Positions 8,034-16,645 of a DNA stretch of 59,115 nt are shown one piece after another; the first letter of the stretch is position 1; every line of letters begins with the position of its first letter. The translations under genes and the position numbers were made by a program. This stretch comes from Cyanobacteria bacterium UBA6984 (GTDB lineage Bacteria; Cyanobacteriota; Vampirovibrionia; Gastranaerophilales; Gastranaerophilaceae). The notes under the pieces are model-generated. The model had not been told where the DNA came from. It made no database searches and saw only the letters and a list, made by a program, of their open reading frames with translations. The stretch lies in NCBI GenBank assembly GCA_002450015.1, contig DJYG01000059.1, positions 1 through 59,115 of the forward strand, given 5' to 3'.

Positions 8034-9779
8034 ATGCGAGAAAAAATTTTAGGATATGTAAAAAATAACTATATAGAATTGATAGTTATTTCTGCAATAA
8101 CAATAATTGCAGTGATTTTACGATTAATTGCATTAAAAAATTACGGTGATTTATGGCTGGATGAATTGTATTCTTGGTATTTTGCAAGTCAAAAAACGGT
8201 TTTTGGAACTGTTTTTGAACTTATTAAACAAGATTTACATATGCCTTTATATTTTATAATTTTACATTTTTGGATGAAAATTTTTGGTAAATCAGATATT
8301 TCAATGCATCTATGCACATTGGCTGTAACCATACCTTTAATACCTGTTTCGTTTTATTTAATGAAAAATTTGTATAACAAAATGACAGGTTATTTTGCAG
8401 CTATAATGTTTGCAATAAGTGCTTTTTGTATATATTATTCAATAGAAGTAAGATTTTATGGACTTGTTTTTGTTTTAACACTTATTTCAGCTTTTTATTT
8501 TGTAAAAATGTTGGAAGAAAATTTTGATAAAAAATATACTATCGGTTTTCTTATTTCTCATTCTTTATTGTTATATACTTTTTCTATTACTCCGCTGTTA
8601 ACCTTTTGTTATGCTCTTGTTGGCGGAGTATATATATTTGAAAATAAAAAGGATTTATTGCAGGAATATAAGCGTAATTTTTTGATTTTAGCTGCTATTG
8701 CGCTTCCATCAATAATTTTTACAATTTACAACGTTGTTGTAATGAAATTTGTAAATCTTTGTTCTTTTTCAAAAGATATATATGTTTTTGATTGGAATAT
8801 TATTACAGATATATTGGAAAATTATTTTACAAATGAAACTTTTCAAATAGTTACAAAAAAAATTGATGTTTACAGAAATATGTTTGAATTAATAGGCAAT
8901 AGTAATTATTATATATTGCTTGTTTTAGTACCAATTTTAATTTGTCTTTGCGGTTTAATAAAATGTTTGTTATCAAGAAATAACAAGTTGTATTTATTTT
9001 TACTTCCTGCATTTCTATTTTTAATTTGTGAAATTTTACTTGCCGCGCTTGGTGTACAAACGATTTTGACAAAATATACTGCTATAATTTATCCATTGGT
9101 TATATGCTCTTGTTGCTATGGTTTTTCTCAAATTAAATTTAAGCCTATATCATTAAGTTTGTTTGTAATATTAATAATTTTAAATTGTTCTTATTCGTTT
9201 ATTTTAAAAAATAATGTTTATAACCTAAATAGCAAACACCTTGGTAATTTAACAGATGTTATGAATAATATAATAAAACCAAAAGATGACGATTTTATTT
9301 TAATTCCTTATTCAGGAAGTAAAGTTATGAGGTATATTCCAAAGGGCAAATATATTGATTTTTCTGCGGATGATGCATTATTATTAAAAGACAAGAATTC
9401 CAGAGCTTTTTATTTTGACGATAAATATTATAAACAATTGAACAGAAAAAATATTAAAGATGAGTTAAGATATGATGTGATTGAAAAAACACCTTTTATA
9501 TTATATGCCATAAGACTTGAAGATTTTTATTTTAGTAAAATGAAACGAGGTCAAAGATTTATATTAATATCATTCAGAAACTCATTTACAATGCCATTAA
9601 TACAACAATGGGATATTTTAAAAAATTCGGAAGCATACAATGATGTAAATATGTTTATATTTTTAATGTCAAAAATTACACTGGACAGCATACAGTTGTG
9701 TGAGAGGAATTTAAAATTTATTAATGCTTATACTGATAAAGAACGTGATTATTCTATATTTGTATATGAAAAACAGTAA
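8034..9779 (+). CDS. GT-C type membrane glycosyltransferase (ArnT/PMT-like, GT39/GT83)
   Basis: A 581-residue polytopic protein with about 10-12 hydrophobic segments in its first 400 residues. The first extracytoplasmic loop carries WLDELYSW, the acidic motif (DE) used by polyprenyl-phosphate-sugar dependent GT-C enzymes, and a second loop has HMPLYFIILHFW. The C-terminal 180 residues are a soluble domain. It probably transfers a sugar from a lipid carrier to a lipid, polymer or protein on the outer side of the inner membrane. The start follows GAGGTG. It stands alone between the acyltransferase ruin and gatB; donor and acceptor cannot be told from sequence. Confidence 0.8.
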   Translation: MREKILGYVKNNYIELIVISAITIIAVILRLIALKNYGDLWLDELYSWYFASQKTVFGTVFELIKQDLHMPLYFIILHFWMKIFGKSDISMHLCTLAVTIPLIPVSFYLMKNLYNKMTGYFAAIMFAISAFCIYYSIEVRFYGLVFVLTLISAFYFVKMLEENFDKKYTIGFLISHSLLLYTFSITPLLTFCYALVGGVYIFENKKDLLQEYKRNFLILAAIALPSIIFTIYNVVVMKFVNLCSFSKDIYVFDWNIITDILENYFTNETFQIVTKKIDVYRNMFELIGNSNYYILLVLVPILICLCGLIKCLLSRNNKLYLFLLPAFLFLICEILLAALGVQTILTKYTAIIYPLVICSCCYGFSQIKFKPISLSLFVILIILNCSYSFILKNNVYNLNSKHLGNLTDVMNNIIKPKDDDFILIPYSGSKVMRYIPKGKYIDFSADDALLLKDKNSRAFYFDDKYYKQLNRKNIKDELRYDVIEKTPFILYAIRLEDFYFSKMKRGQRFILISFRNSFTMPLIQQWDILKNSEAYNDVNMFIFLMSKITLDSIQLCERNLKFINAYTDKERDYSIFVYEKQ

Positions 9780-9823
9780 TAATTTTTTTGTGATAAAATA
9801 AAATAAAAAATCAGGAGAAAATA

Positions 9824-11266
9824 ATGGAAGACTTAAGAGAAAAATACGAAGTTGTAATAGGGTTAGAAGTTCACGCACAATTAAAAACAAATTCAAAAAT
9901 ATTTGCACCTGACGGATGTGAATTCGGTAATGAACAAAATACGCAAATAAGCCCGATTACTTTGGGTATGCCTGGAGTTTTACCGGTATTAAACAAAGCT
10001 GTTGTAGATATGGGTATTTTGACGGGATTGGCGCTGAATTGTGAAATAGCAGAAAAGTGTAAATTTGACAGAAAACAGTATTTTTATCCTGATTTACCAA
10101 AAGGGTATCAAATATCTCAATATGATGAACCAATATGCGGAAAAGGTTATTTGATGGTGAACGGTAAAAAAATAGGAATTACACGCGCTCACTTGGAAGA
10201 AGATGCTGGAAAATTGGTTCACGCAGGAGCTGATGGTTTAGCAGGTTCAAGTTATTCTTTAGTAGATTTGAATAGGGCAGGAACTCCATTATTAGAAATA
10301 GTTTCAGAACCTGATATGCGTTCTCCTCAAGAAGCAAGACAATATATGGAAGAATTACGAAATATAGTACGTTATGTAGGCGTATGTGATGGCAACTTGG
10401 AAGAAGGCTCAATGAGATGTGATGCAAACATTTCAATTATGCCAAAGGGTTCTGATAAGTTTGGTACTCGTGCTGAGATTAAAAATGTAAATAGTTTTAA
10501 AGCTTTAGAAAGAGCATTGGAATATGAAATTGACAGACAAATAGAACTTGTTGAAGATGGTGAAGAAGTTGTACAGGAAACAAGACTTTGGGATGACAAT
10601 GCAGGCGTAACTCGTTCTATGCGCGGTAAAGAAGATGCTCATGATTACAGATATTTCCCTGAACCTGACTTGATGCCTCTTGTTATTTCAAGAGAATGGG
10701 TTGAAAAAATTAGAGCGACAATGCCAGAATTACCTGAACAAAAGCGCCAAAGATATATGGAACTTGGTTTAAGTGAATATGATGCAAGTGTTGTTGTTGA
10801 ACAAATGGATTTGGCAATGTTTTTTGATGAAGTATTAAAATTAGGCGCAAATCCAAAAATAGCTGTAAATTTCTTGATGGGTGAAATTTCAGCATTTTTA
10901 AAAGAAGAAAAAATATCTATCAATGACTCAAAACTAACACCTGAAAATTTGGTTGAATTAATTTCATTAATAGAAAAAGGAACAATTTCAAATAATATCG
11001 GTAAACAAATTATTATTGATATGTTGAAAGATGGCGAAAAAGCTTCTACAATTGTTGAAAAGAAAGGTTTAAGTCAAATTTCAGACACAGGTGCAATAAA
11101 AGAAATTGCTCAAAAAATTATTGATGCAAATCCTTCTCAAGTGGAAGCATACAAGGGCGGTAAAGATAAATTATTTGGATTCTTTGTAGGTCAAGTAATG
11201 AAGGAAACAAAGGGCAGAGCAAATCCACAAGCAGTTAATGAAATATTGAAAGAATTACTTGGTTAA
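9824..11266 (+). CDS. gatB: Asp-tRNA(Asn)/Glu-tRNA(Gln) amidotransferase subunit B
   Basis: A 480-residue GatB, the tRNA-binding kinase subunit of GatCAB, which converts Glu-tRNA(Gln) and/or Asp-tRNA(Asn) to the amide form. Signature blocks include VVIGLEVHAQL, RKQYFYPDLPKGYQISQ, HLEEDAGKLVH and LVDLNRAGTPLLEIVSEPD. A helical and YqeY-type tail domain covers roughly residues 300-480. The start follows CAGGAGAA. gatA and gatC are not in the window. The SIS gene begins 26 nt downstream and may be co-transcribed. Confidence 0.97.
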   Translation: MEDLREKYEVVIGLEVHAQLKTNSKIFAPDGCEFGNEQNTQISPITLGMPGVLPVLNKAVVDMGILTGLALNCEIAEKCKFDRKQYFYPDLPKGYQISQYDEPICGKGYLMVNGKKIGITRAHLEEDAGKLVHAGADGLAGSSYSLVDLNRAGTPLLEIVSEPDMRSPQEARQYMEELRNIVRYVGVCDGNLEEGSMRCDANISIMPKGSDKFGTRAEIKNVNSFKALERALEYEIDRQIELVEDGEEVVQETRLWDDNAGVTRSMRGKEDAHDYRYFPEPDLMPLVISREWVEKIRATMPELPEQKRQRYMELGLSEYDASVVVEQMDLAMFFDEVLKLGANPKIAVNFLMGEISAFLKEEKISINDSKLTPENLVELISLIEKGTISNNIGKQIIIDMLKDGEKASTIVEKKGLSQISDTGAIKEIAQKIIDANPSQVEAYKGGKDKLFGFFVGQVMKETKGRANPQAVNEILKELLG

Positions 11267-11292
11267 GATTTAAATATACAAGAGGTTTGAAT

Positions 11293-12357
11293 ATGGGCTT
11301 ATTTTCATCGAAAAAAACTTGTATGGATTTGGAAATTCATGAGCAACCCGAAATTCTGGAAAAAATATTAAGAGAATATATTTCAGATAACGGAAATATA
11401 ACTTTTGATATGCCAAATGATATACAAAAAATAGTTCTTGTTGCAAGTGGTTCTTCTTATCATTGTGCAAGATTTGGGGCTGACTTGTTTGGTAAAGTTG
11501 CTAATGTTTCTGCAAGAGCAATTTATTCAAGCGAATATTTGTTAAAACCAAAAGCACCCGATGAAGAAGATATTTTGTATGTATTTATAACGCAATCAGG
11601 AGAAACCAGTGATACTTTAAGAGCTGCAAAGCGTGCAAAGCAAATGGATATGAAAATAGCTTGTATTACAAACAATAACAAGTCTTCAATTTGTAAATAT
11701 GCCGATTACACAATAAGCTGTTTTGCCGGTATAGAAAAAAGTATTGCAGCAACAAAATCTTTTACTGCTCAGCTGTTATGTGTGACATTAATGGCATTTA
11801 AATATGCTCAAATGCGTGATATAGACGTGTTAGAGCAAATACAATCACTTACAACATTACCAAGAGTTATAAAAGAAACTCTTGGAATGGATAAAAAAGT
11901 TAAGCAACTTGCAAATATGTTAAGAAAGGAAAAACATTTTATCATTACAGCTGATGGAATTTCTTATGCTATGGCAAAAGAGGCAGCTCTAAAAATTCAA
12001 GAAACGTCTTATTTATACGTAACAGCAATAATCTTAGGTGAATTTATGCACGGGCATGTTGCAGTTTTAAATAATAAAATGCCTCTGGTATATATTTCTG
12101 CATCTGGTGTTTCATATTCTGCTGCTAAAAATTTAGAAAAAATTAAAAAAGATTATAATCCACCAATATATATAATAGGTCGTTCACATGAAAGAATCAC
12201 CCCAAACTTTAATATAACAATAGATAATGATGATGCAACATTGCGAATGTTTTCAAATGCGGTTATAGTACAAATGTTAGCTCTCGAAATTGCAAAAAAA
12301 ATGGGTAAAAATGTTGATAAACCAAAAGGTTTGGTAAAAGTTGTTACTGAAAACTAG
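11293..12357 (+). CDS. GlmS-like double-SIS-domain sugar isomerase/deaminase
   Basis: A 354-residue protein equivalent to the isomerase half of glucosamine-6-phosphate synthase. It has the EIHEQPEIL entry motif, SGSSYHCARFGADL, TQSGETSDTLRA in the first SIS domain (about residues 30-165), and EAALKIQETSYLY with GEFMHGHVAVL in the second (about 205-340). The N-terminal glutaminase domain of GlmS is missing, so it cannot use glutamine as GlmS does. By analogy with FrlB/AgaS/NagB-type proteins it may deaminate or isomerise a sugar phosphate; the substrate is unknown. ATG 11293 is chosen because AGAGG lies 7 nt upstream. nagA at 40715 could lie in the same amino-sugar pathway. Confidence 0.85.
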   Translation: MGLFSSKKTCMDLEIHEQPEILEKILREYISDNGNITFDMPNDIQKIVLVASGSSYHCARFGADLFGKVANVSARAIYSSEYLLKPKAPDEEDILYVFITQSGETSDTLRAAKRAKQMDMKIACITNNNKSSICKYADYTISCFAGIEKSIAATKSFTAQLLCVTLMAFKYAQMRDIDVLEQIQSLTTLPRVIKETLGMDKKVKQLANMLRKEKHFIITADGISYAMAKEAALKIQETSYLYVTAIILGEFMHGHVAVLNNKMPLVYISASGVSYSAAKNLEKIKKDYNPPIYIIGRSHERITPNFNITIDNDDATLRMFSNAVIVQMLALEIAKKMGKNVDKPKGLVKVVTEN

Positions 12358-12630
12358 ACTTTCCGAGCGTGGAAGAAATCCAAGACAGCGGATTTCTGTA
12401 CGGAATGAAATTCCGGATAGCGAGCGGATTGAGCGAAATAGGGCAAAGCCCAAAAGCGAAACTCCGTGAGCGTGGAAGAAATCCAAGACAGCGGATTAAA
12501 TATTAAATTTTTTTATCGAATACGCCCTAGCATTAAACGGCAACGCTCACACCAAAACAAAAATTCAACATTTTTGTTATTGTTGTTCGACTCTCACTTC
12601 GTTCATGCCTCTGCTCGGGCTAAAAAAAAA
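12358..12630. repeat. Hairpin-rich repeat region with a 30-bp direct repeat
   Basis: The stretch after the SIS gene has clearly higher GC than its surroundings and no credible gene. A 30-bp direct repeat beginning GAGCGTGGAAGAAATCC lies at 12365-12394 and again at 12468-12497. Small palindromes sit within and between the copies: GAAATCC..GGATTTC, GGAAT-GAA-ATTCC and GGGC-AAA-GCCC. The rest (12500-12620) is noncoding and contains GAACGAAGTGAG-like sequence on the reverse strand. It looks like inserted REP-type repeats or a structured 3' UTR. Confidence 0.7.
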
Positions 12631-12654
12631 GTTTGCCAAAGTATATTGGCAAAC
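12622..12654 (-). terminator. Intrinsic terminator of the 67-aa gene
   Basis: GTTTGCCAA (12631-12639) and TTGGCAAAC (12646-12654) form a perfect 9-bp stem. On the reverse strand it is followed by a run of nine T (12622-12630), as expected for the gene ending at 12755. Confidence 0.8.
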
Positions 12655-12754
12655 ATTAAATAAACACGAGGATATTAAGAGAGAGAGTATAAAAATTTTG
12701 TTTATAAATTTAATCTGCCCCGTATGAATTAAATTTATTTCTGAATTCCAAGAA

Positions 12755-12958
12755 TTAGTTATTACTCAAAACTAATTTTAATGTAGCCATGTTTTTAATG
12801 GATAACATTTTGTGTTTGTTGTGTTGAGCATTAGATATTTCAAAGATTCTGCACATTCTACGAATTTCTTCAGCTTCTGCAAATGTGTTAACTCTATATA
12901 CATTGTTAATTGGATCTGCTACAACTGACATCATAGTGTTTAATTCTTGTTCTTTCAT
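12755..12958 (-). CDS. Small protein of unknown function
   Basis: A 67-residue protein, MKEQELNTMMSVVADPINNV..., with no recognised family. AGAGGA lies about 11 nt before the ATG, a -10-like TATAAA lies further upstream, and a good terminator lies downstream, so this is a real monocistronic gene rather than a chance frame. It has no membrane segment or signal; it is charged, His/Asn-rich in the middle (ISNAQHNKHKML), and probably a small cytoplasmic helical protein. Confidence 0.65.
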   Translation of the reverse strand: MKEQELNTMMSVVADPINNVYRVNTFAEAEEIRRMCRIFEISNAQHNKHKMLSIKNMATLKLVLSNN

Positions 12959-13099
12959 CTTTAAAATATCCTCTCTTGAAATCTCTTACTCTTTTATAAA
13001 GTATTTTTATTTAAAAAAATTGCTTTTTTGTTTTTATTTTTGTTAAGAAATATTAACAAAATGTCTATACTATATATATAATGAGTATTTCGGCTATGT

Positions 13100-13140
13100 C
13101 AAAAAATGGCGAAAATGCATGATATACATGCGTTTTCGCC
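13100..13140 (-). terminator. Terminator of argS
   Basis: GGCGAAAATGCATG (13108-13121) pairs with CATGCGTTTTCGCC (13127-13140) apart from one G-U wobble. On the reverse strand the stem is followed by ATTTTTT. A-rich sequence on the other side makes it potentially bidirectional. Confidence 0.8.
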
Positions 13141-13188
13141 AAAAAAATTATATTACTACGTTTGTAACTTCTAATTTTGTTTTTAATA

Positions 13189-14898
13189 TTACATTTTTTC
13201 AGGTGCAGAAACACCTAAAATATTTAATCCTAAAGCAATTACGGATTTTACTGCATATACAAGTGATAAACGTGCAAGTGTCGATTGTTTATTATCTGTT
13301 ATTACTCTTGTTGCATTATAAAATGAGTGAAAATCAGCAGCAAGTTCTTGAACATATCTGCAAATAGAATAAACAGTTCGGTTTTCGGCAGAATTAATTA
13401 TTGTAGATTTAAATTCTTCAAGTTTTAAAATTAATTTTTTAGCGTTTTCAACTTCATCATCAAGAATAGATTTATCAAAATTTTTAACTAAATTATCAAA
13501 CTCATCTTGCGATAAAGGAGCTTTTACAGTTTCTCCACTATGAGCATCTATTCTGTCGTTAATTGCATTTCTTAAAATGGAGCATGCTCTGGCGTGCGCA
13601 TATTGAACATAAAATACAGGATTTTCATCGGTTGATTTTTTTGCAAGTTCTATATCAAAATCCAGTGTGTTGTTAATATCTCTCATGCACATCCAAAATC
13701 TTGTAGCATCGACACCGACTTCTTCAATTAAATCATCAAGTGTAATCATGTTTTTACGTTTGCCCATTCTTGTTTGTTCACCGTTTATTACAAGATTTAC
13801 AAGTTGACCTAAAAGAATTTCAAGTTTTGTTGAGTCGTATCCCAGTGCTTCCAATGAGGCCTTAACACGTGCAACATATCCGTGATGGTCTGCACCCCAA
13901 ATGTTTATTAATCTGTCAAAACCTCTGTCCATTTTGTCTTTATGATAAGCTATATCGGCAGTAAGATAAGTATTAGAACCATCTGCTTTTTTTATAACTC
14001 TGTCTTCATCATCACCGTATTCTGAAGATTTAAACCATATTGCACCTTCTTTTTCGTACAATTTTCCGCTCTCTTGAAGTTTTTTGTATGAAGTTTCTAC
14101 TTTGCCTGATGTATGCAAATCAAGTTCCGAATAAAATTTATCAAAGTGTACTCTAAAGTTTTCTAAAAGTTCTCTTTGTAATCTTTCCATTTCTTTTTTT
14201 GCAAAGTCTGAAAGTATTTTTATATCTTCTGTATATTCATGTTCTAATAAGAATTTTTTAGCAACAGGTATTAAATATTCACCCGGATAATAATTTTTTC
14301 TTTCAATTTCATCTTCAGGAAAATCTATATTTTCGCCTTTTTCTTGTTTTAGTCTTATTAAAAGTGAATTTCCTAATTTTTGAATTTGTGAACCTGCATC
14401 ATTAATATAGAATTCTTGATATACATCATGTCCGTAAAATTTTAAGACATTTGCCAATGCACTGCCCATTGCAGCCCAACGTCCATGACCAATATGGAAA
14501 GGTCCGGTTGGATTTGCTGAAACATATTCCAGATTTATTTTTTCTGTTTTTACATTTTCAGGTTTACCGTAATTTTCACCCTTTTTAAAAATTTCATCAA
14601 CTATATTGCATAAAATTTCTTTGTTAACTTTAAAATTGATAAATCCACCAACTATATTTACACCATATTTATCTTTATCTAAATTATCACAAATGGCATT
14701 TGCAATTTGTGGCGGCGCTATTTTTGCACTTTTGGCAAGAGAAGATACATTTATTGCAAAATCTCCAAAGTTAATATTTTTCGGCTTTTCTACCGATAAA
14801 GAACCTTTTGTATATTCGGTCATTTGCCCTAATGTATTGTTTTTTATTGCTAAATTAACGGCATTTTCTGTTTCTTTTAAAAATAAATCTTTTAACAT
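13189..14898 (-). CDS. argS: Arginyl-tRNA synthetase
   Basis: A 569-residue class I aminoacyl-tRNA synthetase charging tRNA(Arg). Visible landmarks are the N-terminal additional domain typical of ArgRS, EYVSANPTGPFHIGHGRWAA with the HIGH motif near residue 135, the MGKRKN form of the KMSKS loop, and the anticodon-binding DALR domain ending VSAPEKM. GTGAGGAAAA precedes the start. It is divergent from mgtE, with only 68 bp between the start codons. Confidence 0.97.
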   Translation of the reverse strand: MLKDLFLKETENAVNLAIKNNTLGQMTEYTKGSLSVEKPKNINFGDFAINVSSLAKSAKIAPPQIANAICDNLDKDKYGVNIVGGFINFKVNKEILCNIVDEIFKKGENYGKPENVKTEKINLEYVSANPTGPFHIGHGRWAAMGSALANVLKFYGHDVYQEFYINDAGSQIQKLGNSLLIRLKQEKGENIDFPEDEIERKNYYPGEYLIPVAKKFLLEHEYTEDIKILSDFAKKEMERLQRELLENFRVHFDKFYSELDLHTSGKVETSYKKLQESGKLYEKEGAIWFKSSEYGDDEDRVIKKADGSNTYLTADIAYHKDKMDRGFDRLINIWGADHHGYVARVKASLEALGYDSTKLEILLGQLVNLVINGEQTRMGKRKNMITLDDLIEEVGVDATRFWMCMRDINNTLDFDIELAKKSTDENPVFYVQYAHARACSILRNAINDRIDAHSGETVKAPLSQDEFDNLVKNFDKSILDDEVENAKKLILKLEEFKSTIINSAENRTVYSICRYVQELAADFHSFYNATRVITDNKQSTLARLSLVYAVKSVIALGLNILGVSAPEKM

Positions 14899-14954
14899 TT
14901 TTCCTCACTTTAAATATCAATAAAATAATTATAAGTCAAAAAAAATATTTAATA

Positions 14955-14966
14955 TATAATAAAACT
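14955..14966 (+). promoter_or_regulatory. TATAAT box 6 nt from the mgtE start (leaderless)
   Basis: TATAAT at 14955-14960 is followed by AAAACT and then the ATG at 14967. A transcript starting about 7 nt after the box would begin at the start codon. There is no Shine-Dalgarno sequence. Confidence 0.6.
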
Positions 14967-16334
14967 ATGATAAACATTTCAGCAACAGTTGACAGATTAA
15001 GAGAAATTCTTGATGATGAATCGAACGTTCAATTGAAAGAAGAATTGAATGGTTTTCACTCTGCGGATTTAGCTGATATTTTTCAAGAATTAAAACCGGA
15101 AGAACGCTTAGAATGTTTTAATTTAATTGAAGAAGACAAAGCTGCCGATATGATTGAATATTTGCCGCCAAATTTGCAAGTAGAAATTTTAGGCGACATT
15201 GATACCGATTTAGCAGCAAGAATTATCACAAAACTTCCACATGATGCTGCTGCGGACGTTTTGGGTGACATGGAAGAAGATGACACTCAAGTTTATTTAG
15301 AATCTTTGCCTCAAAAATTTTCTGAAGAAGTTCGAGAATTGATGAATTATGACGAAGATACCGCCGGCGGTATGATGACACCGTTATTTATGGTGGTTAC
15401 ACCTGAAATGACGGTTAAAGAAGTTTTGGATTACGTTCGTGATAGAGCAGATGAAGATAATATTGATCTTTATTATGTTTATGTAACTGATAAACAAGAA
15501 CACCTGTTAGGTGTTGTTTCATTAAAATCTCTTTTAAGGTCTTCTCTTAAAACAAGAATTGAAGACTTGATGAATTCTGATATAGTAAAACTGCATATTG
15601 ATGATTACAGAGATGCTGTGCTTGATGTATTTATGAAATATCAGTTTGATTCTCTTCCTGTTGTTGATCAGTACAACCATTTAAGAGGGGTTGTGACTTG
15701 GGATGATATACAAGATGCGGCAGAAGAAGAAACAACGGAAGAAATTTACGCTTCTTCAGGTATTTCAACAGGAAGTATTGACGAAGATGAAATTTTAGAA
15801 GGTAGTATTTTTACTTCAATTCGAGCAAGAACTCCTTGGCTTTTTGTTACCTTAATTGGAGAACTAATTGCCGTAAATGTTGCAAATTGTTATGGAAAAA
15901 CTTTGCAGGCATTGCCTATAATTGCAATATTTATGCCTCTGTTAGCCGGTCTGGCAGGTAATATCGGTACTCAAAGTATTACAATTATTGTTCGTGGGCT
16001 TTCAACAGGGCAGATAACTTTGGGTTCAGCATTAAAACATATGATAAGAGAAAGTGTTATTGGATTTTTAATAGGTGCATTTTTTGGCGGAACTGTTATG
16101 CTGTTCACTTGGGGGTGGCAAGGTAGTGTAGAACTTGGTATTATTGTAGGTCTTGCAATGGCAATTAATATGTCACTTGCAACATTAATTGGAACTTTGA
16201 CACCATTTGCAATGGAAAAAATGAATATTGATCCTGCAGTTGCATCAGGTCCTGTTATTGCGACAGCGATAGATGTTTTGGGTTTAGCAGTTTATTTTTC
16301 ACTTGCATCAGTTTATTTGATTAAAATAATGTAA
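14967..16334 (+). CDS. mgtE: Magnesium transporter MgtE
   Basis: A 455-residue Mg2+ channel of the inner membrane. It has the N-terminal helical superhelix domain (about 1-130), two CBS domains (about 130-260) that sense cytosolic Mg2+, the connecting helix, and five membrane helices (about 285-455) with the LAGNIGTQS and GPVIATAIDVLGL motifs lining the pore. No ribosome binding site precedes ATG 14967; the -10 box is adjacent, so the mRNA is probably leaderless. Length and domain order are normal for the family. Confidence 0.96.
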   Translation: MINISATVDRLREILDDESNVQLKEELNGFHSADLADIFQELKPEERLECFNLIEEDKAADMIEYLPPNLQVEILGDIDTDLAARIITKLPHDAAADVLGDMEEDDTQVYLESLPQKFSEEVRELMNYDEDTAGGMMTPLFMVVTPEMTVKEVLDYVRDRADEDNIDLYYVYVTDKQEHLLGVVSLKSLLRSSLKTRIEDLMNSDIVKLHIDDYRDAVLDVFMKYQFDSLPVVDQYNHLRGVVTWDDIQDAAEEETTEEIYASSGISTGSIDEDEILEGSIFTSIRARTPWLFVTLIGELIAVNVANCYGKTLQALPIIAIFMPLLAGLAGNIGTQSITIIVRGLSTGQITLGSALKHMIRESVIGFLIGAFFGGTVMLFTWGWQGSVELGIIVGLAMAINMSLATLIGTLTPFAMEKMNIDPAVASGPVIATAIDVLGLAVYFSLASVYLIKIM

Positions 16335-16340
16335 GATATT

Positions 16341-16511
16341 TTAGTAATTTTCAAGAACATTAGATATTTTTTCTTCCATAATTTCAGATAACGCAAAAAT
16401 GTTTTCGCAATGCTCATTAGAACTCATGTTGTTTTAGCAGTAATCTTTTATTATGCGAGTAATGCATAATGTTTGTACGGTTAAATCAAGTAATTCATTT
16501 CTTTTTGACAT
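16341..16511 (-). pseudogene. Small 57-codon gene interrupted by an in-frame TAA
   Basis: Reading the reverse strand from ATG 16511 gives 25 codons (MSKRNELLDLTVQTL...), a TAA at 16434-16436, and then in the same frame 30 more sense codons (NNMSSNEHCENIFALSEI...) to a TAA at 16341. Both halves have natural composition and the promoter is good (TATAAT 7 nt before the ATG), suggesting a small gene recently broken by one stop. The second half has an internal ATG but no ribosome site. A read-through or two-peptide arrangement is an alternative. The family is not recognised. Confidence 0.4.
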
Positions 16512-16524
16512 AATAACTATTATA
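16512..16524 (-). promoter_or_regulatory. TATAAT box 7 nt from the start at 16511
   Basis: On the reverse strand TATAAT (16519-16524) is followed by 7 nt and the ATG at 16511, the same leaderless layout seen at mgtE and ruvC. Confidence 0.45.
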
Positions 16525-16645
16525 ACCTGGGAAAAATTTATAAAATGCGGATTATAGCCTACATTTTGCAGGTTATATTACGAATTTTGTAAAAAAGGCA
16601 TGCCTGATTTTTATTTGTTGTATAATTACCTCCAAGAGGTTTTTT

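Noticed and set aside
12466..12663. Forward open frame in the repeat region after the SIS gene
   Set aside because: It reads through the direct repeat and the terminator hairpin, has an unlikely composition and no ribosome site.
13119..13367. Forward open frame over the argS terminator and 3' end
   Set aside because: It starts inside the terminator stem and overlaps argS antisense.
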